DNA of 64,000 bases from Cryoendolithus antarcticus (Eukaryota; Ascomycota; Dothideomycetes; Cladosporiales; Cladosporiaceae): positions 124,001-188,000 of the forward strand of contig NAJO01000047.1 of NCBI GenBank assembly GCA_002077065.1, read 5' to 3'. Made by a program: the position numbers and the translations under genes. The notes under the pieces were generated by a model, which had not been told where the DNA came from, did no database searches, and saw nothing but the letters and a program-made list of their open reading frames with translations. Each line of letters starts with the position of its first letter. The first letter of the stretch is position 1. Shown piece after piece: positions 1 to 9,254 of the stretch.

Positions 1-1670
1 CCGAAGCAGGCAGTCTCGTTCCGACGGGGGCTTCGGATGCCAATCGCGACAGCTGGCTTGCATTGGACGATGTCAATTCACCACCATACTTCACATTATT
101 CGATTGTGTCTTGTCCTACAATGCTATGATCTCATTGTTTGATTGCTTCTCGGAAGGATACTTAGTCCATTGCCCATTTCTGGGACAAGTCACGTCATTC
201 GGACAACTGGAGAAGGAGAGCAAGCTACTGCTCTGGACGATTGCTATGCTAGGTGCCCGCTATCATCTCACATACTACGATCAGTACCTTGCTATCCAAG
301 CCGCACACTTTCGTCTGTACGGTCACAAGCTTTGCGAAGCGGTCGAGCATCCGCTGGACCTGCAAGCACTCTTACTACTTTGTACCTGGCCAGCAGCTGT
401 GGATAGTCAGTGGAAGGATCCAAGCTGGATGCTCATTGGGGCAGCAATTAGCTGCGCTCGACAGATGGGACTGGATAAGCCCAAGGACGAAGTCTTCTTC
501 GGCACAAGACGTGCGAACAATCAGCTCGGGAGGTTTCCGCCTCGTCTCCTTCAGCTGACTTGGCTGCGATGCTTCGCACTGGACGTACAGATGAGCCTCT
601 GGCACGGTAACTTGCCGACCCTGGCTGCAGCCCGCTACTACAGAGCAGTCACAGACTTCTGCCGCGACCCCAGTATTCCGAAAGACTATGCCCTGCAGAT
701 GGAGCTTCACGTGCGAACATCCCGCTTCCTACTGCAAATCGACGAGTCGCTCGTGCCACCTCAACTTGCATGGACGGTGGCCACTACGTTCGCGCAAGAC
801 CTTGCCGACTTGAAACGAGATCATGCGCAAGACTGGACGCCAGAAGTCGACCTCGTCGCAGATACTGCACAGATGTACATATGCATGGCAAGTCACGTCC
901 AGATTGAGAGCAGGCATACCGATGGTATGGACAATATCACTGCAGCTTACGCAAAGGAGCTCATACAGCTGGCTGTCAGTCCTGCAATACAATGCACCGA
1001 GTACATGTGGGAGCTCTACTCCCAGCGCGCAAGCCAATGTCCAAGCTTCCGCAAGGACTCCACGCCGCTTCCGGGCTGTCCGAAGCATCACTCGCGTATG
1101 CTGTTCTATGCCGCCACTGTCCTGCTCCAGTACCTGGACAGCGAGAAGATTATGCGACACCCTCGCCTACATGCTGTGCGGAATGCTTTCCAAAAGGCGC
1201 ATCTAATGTTCAACAGCTGTCCGCTGTCACGCGAACATGTCAACGCTGGTCGATCACTTGACGTCGCTGGACGTGCCATTGGCCGACACCAAGGTCATCT
1301 GAAGAGCAATGTTACCACTAGGATGGGCGCAAGCTCAATGTACAACCTCACCTGGCTGAGCAGTTTATTGCGAGGCCGTGATTCGGACGAAGACTACGGA
1401 CTGCCGCCGAGAGTCATGCAGCAAGATGGGCAGTCTGTAGCGGAACTGACGAATTCAATTGATATGTCGATAGACCCATTAGTCATTCCGACTACTCAGC
1501 TCTCGCAGTGGAACGATTGGGACGCATCGTCCATCGCGATGCCGGCGGATGAGCTAGGCTTTCCGTTCGGGATCTGGGACGAGGCACTGTACCAAGACTG
1601 GCTCAACACGTCTGCAACGTTCGGCATCGAAGACTGGAACGCCGCGTATCCTAGTGGATCCGCTGGCTGA
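1..1670 (+). CDS. Fungal-specific Zn2Cys6-type transcription factor, 5' end outside window
   Basis: The frame is open from base 3, the left edge, to the TGA at 1668-1670, so only about 555 C-terminal residues are seen. The DNA-binding zinc cluster would lie upstream and is not visible. What is visible fits the fungal-specific regulatory (middle homology) domain: a helix-rich segment with LLWTIAMLGARYH, then SWMLIGAAISCARQMGLDKP, which is a typical signature of War1/Leu3-like regulators, then TWLRCFALD. The C-terminus is acidic and aromatic (DWDASS, GIWDEALYQDWLN), as expected of an activation region. It should act in the nucleus; the target pathway cannot be inferred. The absence of a cluster is due to the window edge, not a lesion. 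An ATG inside the frame at 70 is unlikely to be the true start because the frame runs on upstream. Confidence 0.75.
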   Translation, partial: EAGSLVPTGASDANRDSWLALDDVNSPPYFTLFDCVLSYNAMISLFDCFSEGYLVHCPFLGQVTSFGQLEKESKLLLWTIAMLGARYHLTYYDQYLAIQAAHFRLYGHKLCEAVEHPLDLQALLLLCTWPAAVDSQWKDPSWMLIGAAISCARQMGLDKPKDEVFFGTRRANNQLGRFPPRLLQLTWLRCFALDVQMSLWHGNLPTLAAARYYRAVTDFCRDPSIPKDYALQMELHVRTSRFLLQIDESLVPPQLAWTVATTFAQDLADLKRDHAQDWTPEVDLVADTAQMYICMASHVQIESRHTDGMDNITAAYAKELIQLAVSPAIQCTEYMWELYSQRASQCPSFRKDSTPLPGCPKHHSRMLFYAATVLLQYLDSEKIMRHPRLHAVRNAFQKAHLMFNSCPLSREHVNAGRSLDVAGRAIGRHQGHLKSNVTTRMGASSMYNLTWLSSLLRGRDSDEDYGLPPRVMQQDGQSVAELTNSIDMSIDPLVIPTTQLSQWNDWDASSIAMPADELGFPFGIWDEALYQDWLNTSATFGIEDWNAAYPSGSAG

Positions 1671-2102
1671 TGTTCCATGTATGCGAACCCGTTCGCTGCA
1701 GACTGCGAGGCTCGCAGCTCAGATTGCGCTTTGATAGGCGTCAAGTGCGAACTTCGCAGTCCGAGCTGCGCAGTGTGCAAGCGCGAGTTAGCGGCCATAA
1801 GCAGACTGTATATGTCTTGACCTTTCCGTTTGAACCGACTGGTCAACGCCAACCCGACGCATGTGATCCAAGGCTATTCGATAGGACCGTCCGCGTCAAG
1901 GATACCGTCGCCTGCAGATACCTCCACAAGGAATATCAACACCGCCCCTGTCTTCTACGGCAAGTAACTATTTGGCAGACGACGTTCGTCACGGTACGAT
2001 CGGGCCTTGCGCAATTGTCGGGCGTGGGACTTCGATGCCAGTTCATTCTGCGTTGAGATCCCCACCCTTGAAACAGCTTCGGATACTGTCCGCCGCGCCG
2101 CC
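1671..2102. other. Intergenic, no supported gene
   Basis: About 430 bases follow the transcription factor stop. Short open frames here lack homology or splice support. The last bases before 2103 (ccgcgccgcc) give a strong initiation context for the damaged gene that follows. Confidence 0.5.
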
Positions 2103-2456
2103 ATGCCGAAGCTACCTGATGTCACGTCCGCGTACCTGGCTCAAGAAGATCAATCAAAATACACCACACTCCCACGTAACGAAGCTTGAAGCTCTGCGCA
2201 AAGTTCCTGGTGGGTTGCCAATATCCTCATCATCTTGCTCTGCCTCGCGTCAGTCGTCACGCTCGTATACGCCTTGTCAGGCAGGACAGTCAGACATCAA
2301 GCCGCTATAGCAGCTGGTATGCGTGGGAAGCAGCTGGCGAGCATGAAAGCCGGCGAGGCTGACTATCTCAGCGCTACTGAGGAGGCGCGTGGACTGGAAG
2401 GAGGCGACGCCACTCTTCACCGTGATAAGGTAGGGCCAGAGTGTAGTCCATGCTGA
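2103..2456 (+). pseudogene. Small single-pass membrane protein, possibly DUF3328/UstYa-like, split by TGA
   Basis: ATG 2103 sits in a strong context and opens a frame of 28 codons ending KYTTLPRNEA, then TGA at 2187-2189. The same frame continues without shift as SSAQSSWW plus a hydrophobic segment (about 21 residues from VANILIILL to VTLVYAL), then a hydrophilic part to the stop at 2454-2456. A KYxxLP stretch, then Trp, then one membrane segment near the N-terminus is how many DUF3328 (UstYa-like) proteins begin, but the catalytic HxxHC motifs are absent, so that assignment is inference. No intron of plausible size removes the TGA: the only GT-AG pair is 28 bases. It may be a 5' fragment of a lost gene. 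GTAGGG at 2428 could be an old donor to a missing second exon. Confidence 0.3.
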
Positions 2457-2707
2457 GCTCGTTTGCGAGGCGTACATAATTCGAGTGTTCGAGATGTAGT
2501 GAGATAGACTTGTTGTACACTACCCTGTATACAGCTACTTCTCAATACTGTTCTGCAGACCGTCACAGCCGTAGTTTACATATTACACCGCCACGCCATG
2601 CACCCATTACCCTTTCGACGCCTTTCGCAATGCAATGCAACTCTCAGCCTCCAGTCCTTAGCCCTAAGCCCGTACGACTCGTGCTGTAATTATGACCTTG
2701 ATGAGTT

Positions 2708-5700
2708 TCAGGCCAGCGCCTTCCTCACCTGCCCAATCTGCTGCGTAAGCGTAAATAGCTTCTTCAACGCCCCCTCATCCCTCACCTCCCGCTCCGCAAG
2801 CTGCATGTAAGCGCCCTGCAGCCGCTGATAAAGCACATCCATAATCTTCGGCGCCACATCGCGGATATCGCCGTCCTTCATCTCAAAGTCAGCATCATCC
2901 CCAAACACCCCCAGTCCACCACCGCCGGATAGTCCACGTACCTGCACATCTATATTTCCCACTATCGTCCCCAACCACTCCAGCCGCTTCTCCACATTCG
3001 TCTCGAAGCTCGCCGTTATTGCGGCAGAGACTGAGAGGGCTACCAGGGGGGAGACTTGCTGGAGGTAGAGCGGGTTTAGGTAGATGAAGAGGTTGTCGAA
3101 GAGGTCGGCTTGGTTGGACGATTGCAGCCAGTCGATTGTGGCGCGTTGGTACTCGCCAGATTTGAGGAGGTGGGTGAGGCGGGTGAGTTCGGCTTGCTCG
3201 ATGGATTCGAGGGATTCGGTGGGCGAGTCTTCGACGGGGTCGGAGGTAGAGGGGAGGGCGGCAGGGGCAGATTGCTGGGACCCGAGGAGGGTGGCCTGCT
3301 GAGACTTCACTTCGTTGACGAGGGTGGTGAGGCTTGCCATGCTGGAGGTCAGTTGGACGAGCATGTCGCTTTGTGCCTTTTGCTGGGTCGCAGCGTCGCG
3401 GAGCTGGGTGTTGAGCTTTGTCTCGAGGTCGAGAAGCGCTTTATAAGTGCCAGCGGTGGACTGAGTGATTGCAGTGGTGACGTTGGCTTGCACGGTCTGC
3501 ACCGAGCGCTGGACCAGTCCGCCCATGTCCGTTTTGATCTGCTTGGTAACCTCGTTGACGATGTGAGCCGACAGCGCACTGGTGACTTGCGCGTCGCGGA
3601 GGGCACAAGACACAGCAAGAGGTATGGCGGCGCTGACTTCCTTGGCAACAGACTCGCCAACCTGCTGGTTGAGTGTCTTCGCTAGCTCGCGCTCGACAAT
3701 TGCGGAGGTCGAGACGGTCAAAGCCGGTAGCACCTTCGTAGCAATGCTGTTGCCCACAATATTGTGGAGGCTGCTCTCGACATTCTCGGTCAGCGTGCTG
3801 GAGACGAGGCGGAGCATGGCGTCCTGCTTGGCAGATCCAGCGGCATCAGCTACACGCTTGTCTTGCTCGAGCTTCTGGTACAGGAAGCTGAACTCTTTCG
3901 CAAGCAGCGCTTCACTCAAGCCGCTGGACAGATCAGAAGCTTCATGTAAAGCAGGCGCCTTCTCGACGGGTGGAGATGGAGCCTTGGCAGGTGCAGCGAC
4001 TGGTGTCGCCTCGGCTGGGTTCTTGGGCGATGCTGACTTAGGCGCCTCGCGCTGCTGCACAGGCGGTGCGACAGCAGCGTAGTCTTCGGCAGTGATAATC
4101 GGTGGGTTCGTCGGCGCTGGTGCTTCCGGGATCTGCTTCGACTGCTTGATAGGAGTATGCGCAGCTGTCCCATTCGTTGATGGTGCAGACTTCGACGGAA
4201 AAGCCTCCTTCTTCATGATAGCCTTAGGCGCCTCTGCCTTGACCTCCTTCTTCGCCACCTTAGGTGCCTTCGAAGGCGTCTCAGGTTGCGAGCTAGGTGA
4301 CACCTCAGCTGCAGCCTTGTCTTTGAACTTCGTGAACTCGACGACGCCAGCCTCTTGAGCAGGCACAGGCTTGATGACCTTGCTCTTGGCATCCCAGCCG
4401 AGGTCGGCACGTTTGATGGGCAGCGCGATGACGCCCTTGCTGTGCATGACGTACAGCTCAAACAAGATCTCTGCAGCCGCATCGCCACTGCTCTCCTCAG
4501 ACGGAAATGGAGTCTTGAGCATGTCCACTGAGCGAAGCTCGCCGATCTTGCCAAGCGAGAACTCGCGCATACCACTCATAATGGCTGTAGACTCTACGCG
4601 AGGCAGAGACGTGTCTTGACGTGCCAGAGCGGTGATGTAGTGAGCCTGCGTCATGGCCGGTAGCACGTACTTCGGAGCTGAGACATGGATGAGGTAGATA
4701 CTGTTGCGGCCGGGATGGCTGATGCAAAGTACGCCTGTCTTGGGGTGGTAATTGATAGTGCACATGGCATTCGAGCCCTTAGCAGACTCTGGGAAGCGCA
4801 GCTCTTGTACGCACTTGCCGAGACCGAGATCCCAGAGTTGGAGGATGTGGTTTTGTTGATACCCGATGAGCAGGTACCGCAGTGCTACGCCCTTAGCGCA
4901 CGGGCGGTCCTTGTCAAGGAGGGTGACTGAACTGGGCGACATCTTGTCGTCTGGGTGAAGGGGTGATGCACCAGCGCTGAAGCCGTGAATAGGCTCCTTC
5001 AGCTCGTGATGCAAGTTGCCGCCGTTGGACTCCTCGATCGCGGTTGTCAAGGTACGAATGTCCCAGAACTTGACCTTGCCGATCTTGTCAAGGCTGATCA
5101 GTACTGTGTCATCCTCGGAAAAGCAGAAGTCCTTGCCAGCCTTGCCAGTATTAATGCTGAGGCTTTTCTCGGCCAGGTACTTCTCCGTGTCTGCGACGTG
5201 AGTCTTCTGGTTGAGATAGCTAGACTTGACCGCGTCGGGTGCAATCAGGTGGATCTGCCGACCGCGGGCGACTGCAAAGTAGGATGTAGCATGCCTGTTG
5301 CTAAGCTTCGCCCGCGTCTTGATGGCACTGCTAGTACCAAAAGCGGACGTGGAGCTTGGCTCGTCGGCGTTCGGAGGTGGTGACATCGTGAAACCATAGG
5401 CTTCGGGGTCGTCGTCGCCGAACGTGTCGCCGCCGGACTTCGAGAGGATAGTGAAGAAGATGGTGCCGTTGACACCAGTCGCAAGCACGCACTCAACATC
5501 GCCCATAGCGTACGGCGAGATCTGTACAGTACAGAGACGCTCTCCTGCCTTGTTCCACAAAGCCTTGTTCTTACCATCGTCCTGGCGGATGATCTTCAGT
5601 CCAGCGTCTGGCTTCTTCTCCGTGGGTGGCACGCTGTAGACTATGTAGTGCTGGGTGGCGGCCGCCAGGGTACGGTCATCGTGCGAGAAGTCCTTCTTCA

Positions 5701-6877
5701 AACGAGCAACGGGCGTAGCCTTCTCCCAGGTCTCACTGCGGAACTGCCTAGGCGCCTTCGCTGTCGTAAGCTGTAGGGTGACGAACGGCTCCATAGGGAA
5801 GTTATAGACCTCGACCTTGTCCTCTTCTTCCAGCTTCGTGTCCTCATCCTCGGCAGTCGACCAGTCAGTGTCGACGCTCTCATCGTTGTTCTGCGCAGCA
5901 GCAGGCTTTGTAGCGGCGGCACTCGGAGCACGCGCCTGCTGGTCGCCAACAGCGGCCAGTGCCTCCTCAACCTGGTTCTGCACCTTGCCAGACAGCTCCT
6001 CCAGCTTCTGCGAAACGCTCTGTGCATCTTTCGCAGGTGGCGCGGCTACACTCTCTTGCTGAATAGGCTGGCGCTCTGGCGACTCGATCTTCCTCGTCTT
6101 CGCAGCACGCGCGCCTGACTCCCCATTAAGTGAGTCGGAGGTCTCGCGTCCATGCTTGAGGATCTCAATCTTGCCAGCGGGTTGAGGTGTACGGTTCAGT
6201 GGTGACGACGCGTGAAGTGTGTCGAATGGATTAACATAGTTGAACATGCCCGACTTTGTCGGTTGTGGTGCGGCGAACTTAGTAGCTTCGGCCGGACTGC
6301 CAAATTGGCGGGCGGGTGTGGTCTCGATTTGTGGCACATCTGCAGTGATGGCTACATTGCCGAGACTCTGTGCGATCGAGGCAACGGATGGAAGGTCTGC
6401 TTTCGTAGGCAGAACCGGACTGGTCACGGTAGGAGCTTTGGCAGGCTTCGTGAGAAGGTTCAGTAGGAAGTCCTGAGTATTCGCTTTGTTCGCAGTCGAC
6501 TCGAAGGAAGGCTTTGCAGCAGATGCACCCTGCGCTATAGCATCTGGTGTGCTTGGCTTCTGTGCAGCTCCATTGAACTTCAGCAGGTTGAGCAAGTTGT
6601 TCGTCCTGTTAAGCTCCTTTGCCGGGCCTCCTGGCGTCGGCAGTGGCGCAATACCTCCCACTGGACTGATGATGGCAGGGGAGTGTATGGGGTTCGGCGT
6701 TTGTGTGGGCGGGCTGAACAGCGGCGTCGACACCGAAGGAGGCTGATATGCGCCCTGAGTTGCCGATTGTGGTGCCCAGAATGAAGGCTGTGCAAAGGGC
6801 TGACTGGTCGAGGGTGTGCGCGAGGTGGTTTTGAGGCGACTGAGGATCTCCTCGAGATCACCTGCATTGCCTGCCAT
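2708..6877 (-). CDS. EDC4: EDC4/Ge-1 (fission yeast Pdc1)-like mRNA decapping scaffold, WD40 protein
   Basis: Single-exon protein of 1389 residues. The N-terminal 340 residues are Pro/Ser/Ala-rich with an LEEILSRLK motif at the start. A WD40-type beta-propeller follows at roughly 345-790, recognisable from RGRQIHLIAPDAV, LISLDKIGKVKFWDIR and HILQLWDLGLGKCV. An acidic and Ala/Lys/Pro-rich linker (about 800-960) precedes a long helical region, and the C-terminus has LLKSGEYQRATIDWLQ and NPLYLQQVSPLVALSVSAAI, the helical repeat domain of EDC4. This order (propeller, linker, coiled coil, helical C-domain) is that of the P-body scaffold that links Dcp2 activation to mRNA decay. The length is near animal EDC4. 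ATG 6877 is followed by acidic MAGNAGDLEE; no upstream in-frame ATG is needed. It is divergent from MGE1 over 317 bases. Confidence 0.8.
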   Translation of the reverse strand: MAGNAGDLEEILSRLKTTSRTPSTSQPFAQPSFWAPQSATQGAYQPPSVSTPLFSPPTQTPNPIHSPAIISPVGGIAPLPTPGGPAKELNRTNNLLNLLKFNGAAQKPSTPDAIAQGASAAKPSFESTANKANTQDFLLNLLTKPAKAPTVTSPVLPTKADLPSVASIAQSLGNVAITADVPQIETTPARQFGSPAEATKFAAPQPTKSGMFNYVNPFDTLHASSPLNRTPQPAGKIEILKHGRETSDSLNGESGARAAKTRKIESPERQPIQQESVAAPPAKDAQSVSQKLEELSGKVQNQVEEALAAVGDQQARAPSAAATKPAAAQNNDESVDTDWSTAEDEDTKLEEEDKVEVYNFPMEPFVTLQLTTAKAPRQFRSETWEKATPVARLKKDFSHDDRTLAAATQHYIVYSVPPTEKKPDAGLKIIRQDDGKNKALWNKAGERLCTVQISPYAMGDVECVLATGVNGTIFFTILSKSGGDTFGDDDPEAYGFTMSPPPNADEPSSTSAFGTSSAIKTRAKLSNRHATSYFAVARGRQIHLIAPDAVKSSYLNQKTHVADTEKYLAEKSLSINTGKAGKDFCFSEDDTVLISLDKIGKVKFWDIRTLTTAIEESNGGNLHHELKEPIHGFSAGASPLHPDDKMSPSSVTLLDKDRPCAKGVALRYLLIGYQQNHILQLWDLGLGKCVQELRFPESAKGSNAMCTINYHPKTGVLCISHPGRNSIYLIHVSAPKYVLPAMTQAHYITALARQDTSLPRVESTAIMSGMREFSLGKIGELRSVDMLKTPFPSEESSGDAAAEILFELYVMHSKGVIALPIKRADLGWDAKSKVIKPVPAQEAGVVEFTKFKDKAAAEVSPSSQPETPSKAPKVAKKEVKAEAPKAIMKKEAFPSKSAPSTNGTAAHTPIKQSKQIPEAPAPTNPPIITAEDYAAVAPPVQQREAPKSASPKNPAEATPVAAPAKAPSPPVEKAPALHEASDLSSGLSEALLAKEFSFLYQKLEQDKRVADAAGSAKQDAMLRLVSSTLTENVESSLHNIVGNSIATKVLPALTVSTSAIVERELAKTLNQQVGESVAKEVSAAIPLAVSCALRDAQVTSALSAHIVNEVTKQIKTDMGGLVQRSVQTVQANVTTAITQSTAGTYKALLDLETKLNTQLRDAATQQKAQSDMLVQLTSSMASLTTLVNEVKSQQATLLGSQQSAPAALPSTSDPVEDSPTESLESIEQAELTRLTHLLKSGEYQRATIDWLQSSNQADLFDNLFIYLNPLYLQQVSPLVALSVSAAITASFETNVEKRLEWLGTIVGNIDVQVRGLSGGGGLGVFGDDADFEMKDGDIRDVAPKIMDVLYQRLQGAYMQLAEREVRDEGALKKLFTLTQQIGQVRKALA

Positions 6878-7194
6878 GATGGTGGTGATGAAGGTGGCGA
6901 GGGGTGCGCGTCAGTCTGCGCGGCACGAAACGTTCTGCTCAGTCGGGTGTGTCTATGAGTGTCGTGTAGAGGGTATCTCTGTTGTGTAAGTGACTTGTAC
7001 AGCTTCAAGGCACTTTGGCATTGAGTATGAGTGATGATGGCAATTATCAGAAGCTCGGACGGCTGTCCCAATTGGGAAAGAACATGACGGCGGACATCGG
7101 GCAAAATGTTGCAGACGAGAAGTAGTTGCGTGCAGTATCCCTCTTTACATTCTTCCTTCCTTGCCACCGATCCCTATCATCTATCAAGCTCATC
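6878..7194. promoter_or_regulatory. Divergent intergenic region between EDC4-like and MGE1
   Basis: The two start codons face away from each other across 317 bases, so both promoters must lie here. CT-rich tracts (ttcttccttccttgcc) precede the MGE1 ATG. I see no clear TATA box. A GAA-acg-TTC arrangement near 6927 has the wrong spacing for a heat-shock element. Confidence 0.5.
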
Positions 7195-7986
7195 ATGAAG
7201 ACTCAACGCTTCGCAAAATCGCTCCAGTTCGCCGCCAAAACATCGTTACCCAGCTTAGCGGCAAGAGTTCCTCGATCTCCGTTCACATCACAGCGATTCA
7301 TCGCACCAGCATTATCGCAGAGGATACCAGCACGAAGATGGTACTCCGAAGCCGCAGCAGCAGAATCGTCAAAAGCGGAGGGAGATGCAGCAGTGCCACC
7401 CGAAACATCTGCGAACGATGCTCAGGCGAAGCTTGAGGCGAAGGAGAAGGAACTCATAGATGTGACGGTACGTCTCGACATGTCGACTGCCATCTAGGAA
7501 GGGCACCGTCAGACGCGAAGAATTATTGCTAAGTCAGTCTTCCAGGACAAACTCAAACGCTCCGTAGCCGAATACCGCAACCTCCAAAACCAAACCAAAC
7601 GCGAAATCGCCGCCGCCCGCGACTTCGCCATCCAACGCTTCGCCAAAGACCTCATAGACAGCATAGACAACCTCGACCGCGCCCTCACCACCGTCCCCTC
7701 CGCCACCCTCACCTCCCCGGACGTAAACCCGGAGCTCAAATCTCTGCATGGCGGGCTGAAAATGACAGAAGAGATATTGATGCGGACGCTGAAGAAGCAT
7801 GGCTTGGAGCGGCTGGATCCTAGTGTTGAGGGCGTGAAGTTTGATCCGAATTTGCATGAGGCTACTTTTCAGGCGCCGCAGCAGGGCAAGGAGAGTGGGA
7901 CTGTGTTTTTCACGCAGCAGAAGGGGTTTTTGTTGAATGGGAGGGTGCTTAGGGCGGCGAAGGTGGGGGTTGTGAAGAATGAGTAG
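7195..7986 (+). CDS. MGE1: Mitochondrial GrpE, nucleotide exchange factor of mtHsp70
   Basis: Two exons, 7195-7467 and 7546-7986, joined across a 78-base intron (GTACGT...CAG, branch-like GCTAAGT), encode 237 residues. Residues 1-50 are rich in Arg, Ser and Ala with no acidic residues (RFAKSLQFAAKTSLPSLAAR), a mitochondrial presequence ending near RRWYSE. A helical segment containing LEAKEKELID crosses the intron into DKLKRSVAEYRNLQNQTKRE, the long GrpE dimer helix. The C-terminal beta-domain has FDPNLHEATFQ and KGFLLNGRVLRAAKVGV, close to the GrpE consensus. The protein releases ADP from the mitochondrial Hsp70 in matrix protein import and folding. The length matches yeast Mge1 (about 228). 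The second half switches from C-ending to G-ending codons near 7740. Confidence 0.93.
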
Positions 7987-9254
7987 GAGGTGGATGGTTG
8001 GTCTGTGATTAGGGGGAGCTGGTGCGGATGTGCACAAGCAGCTACGATATTGCGGCTCGTGGCTAGCTACGTAGTGGGCAGTGCAGCTTCGGCCGCGTCG
8101 GTCCCAGACGTTGAGACTCCGCTGTGAGGCCTGTTTGTGCCGACTGGAAGGTCTTCCAGAGCTTGAGGAAGTGCGGATTCGCTTCAGCTGATTGGCAACA
8201 GTGGGTCTCCGGCACAAAGTTGCATACGATCGGCCAGACGTTGACCTGCACGCTGCTCTCATACTTGCTTTGGATGTACGATATGTATAGATAGCTCACC
8301 GCATTGTATAGAGACAACGCCTACTTCAAGCCATCCATCTCAGGAGTACCAGCATGTTCAGTCCGCCTACTGCTGTACCTGCTTCGCCGAGAGAGGCCTA
8401 GTCATACCAAGACTACGGGACGCTCATGTCGCAGAAAACTGAAGGGTTTATTTGCTTCTGCGATCGACGCAGTATCTATCGCAGACAGCACGCCATGACT
8501 TTGATGCAGTTTGCATGCCTCAAAGTACAATGCAGAGTCGTCCATGCAATTACTGCGAAGTCTCAAAAAGCGTTTCGATCATTGCGGTCGAATGTCCGCG
8601 CATCCGCATTCCGCCTAGCAGTCCAGACTCTGTTCTGAAGGCATTCAAGTCTAGGGTAACGCAGAGGTAGCTGTTGTAGGACCGTGGCGGCCGTTAGGCA
8701 TATATCGGCATTGTGTACATATATACCAGCGTACATGAATGCTCGATTGCTGGCAAGATATCGAGAAAGTCTATGTGCCTGAGGCACGAAGCGGAACAGT
8801 GGACGGCAGCTCCTACCCTACGCCGTATAGCGTTAGCTTAATCTGCCCGCGCCTATTCTCTCGAGGTCCACTCCACATGTAGATCTCATGATGCTGAGCA
8901 CATGGATTGCACACTTGCAACTCCACAGTGCAAATCCGCATACTGTTCTGGCATTTGTGCCGCGTACTCGCAATAAGAGACGTCTGCAGGCTGAGAATGG
9001 CCTCGATGCCGTATTCTCCACGGCCCGACGCGGTCTCGACCTGCTGATATGCAAGCCACCTGCAGCCGTGCATTGATGTGTTCTGGGGGGTGGTAAGCGG
9101 CTAGTTGGCTGTCGCTCTCACTGACTTCGTAGAGACAGCCTCGTTGTTGGTCGTGAGCTTCTTCAATTGATCTGCGAGTACCCTCTACATGTATCCCCTA
9201 CCTGTCAATCTGATGCGCGCGAAAACGGCCTGCTCGTAATCTGGCCACCACGGC
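7987..9254. other. Intergenic upstream of the NLR gene
   Basis: About 1.27 kb with only short, overlapping frames on both strands that show no domain or splice logic. I looked for an N-terminal effector domain of the downstream NLR (HET, HeLo, patatin, purine phosphorylase) and found none in any frame. Confidence 0.5.

Noticed and set aside
3110..3685. Gly/Arg-rich plus-strand frame opposite the EDC4-like gene
   Set aside because: Antisense shadow of a helical coding region; no domain and no promoter logic.
6920..6945. Heat-shock element before MGE1
   Set aside because: GAA and TTC are three bases apart instead of two, and no third unit follows.
7987..9254. Search for an NLR effector domain upstream of 9255
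   Set aside because: No frame or splice combination gave HET, HeLo, patatin or nucleoside phosphorylase motifs.
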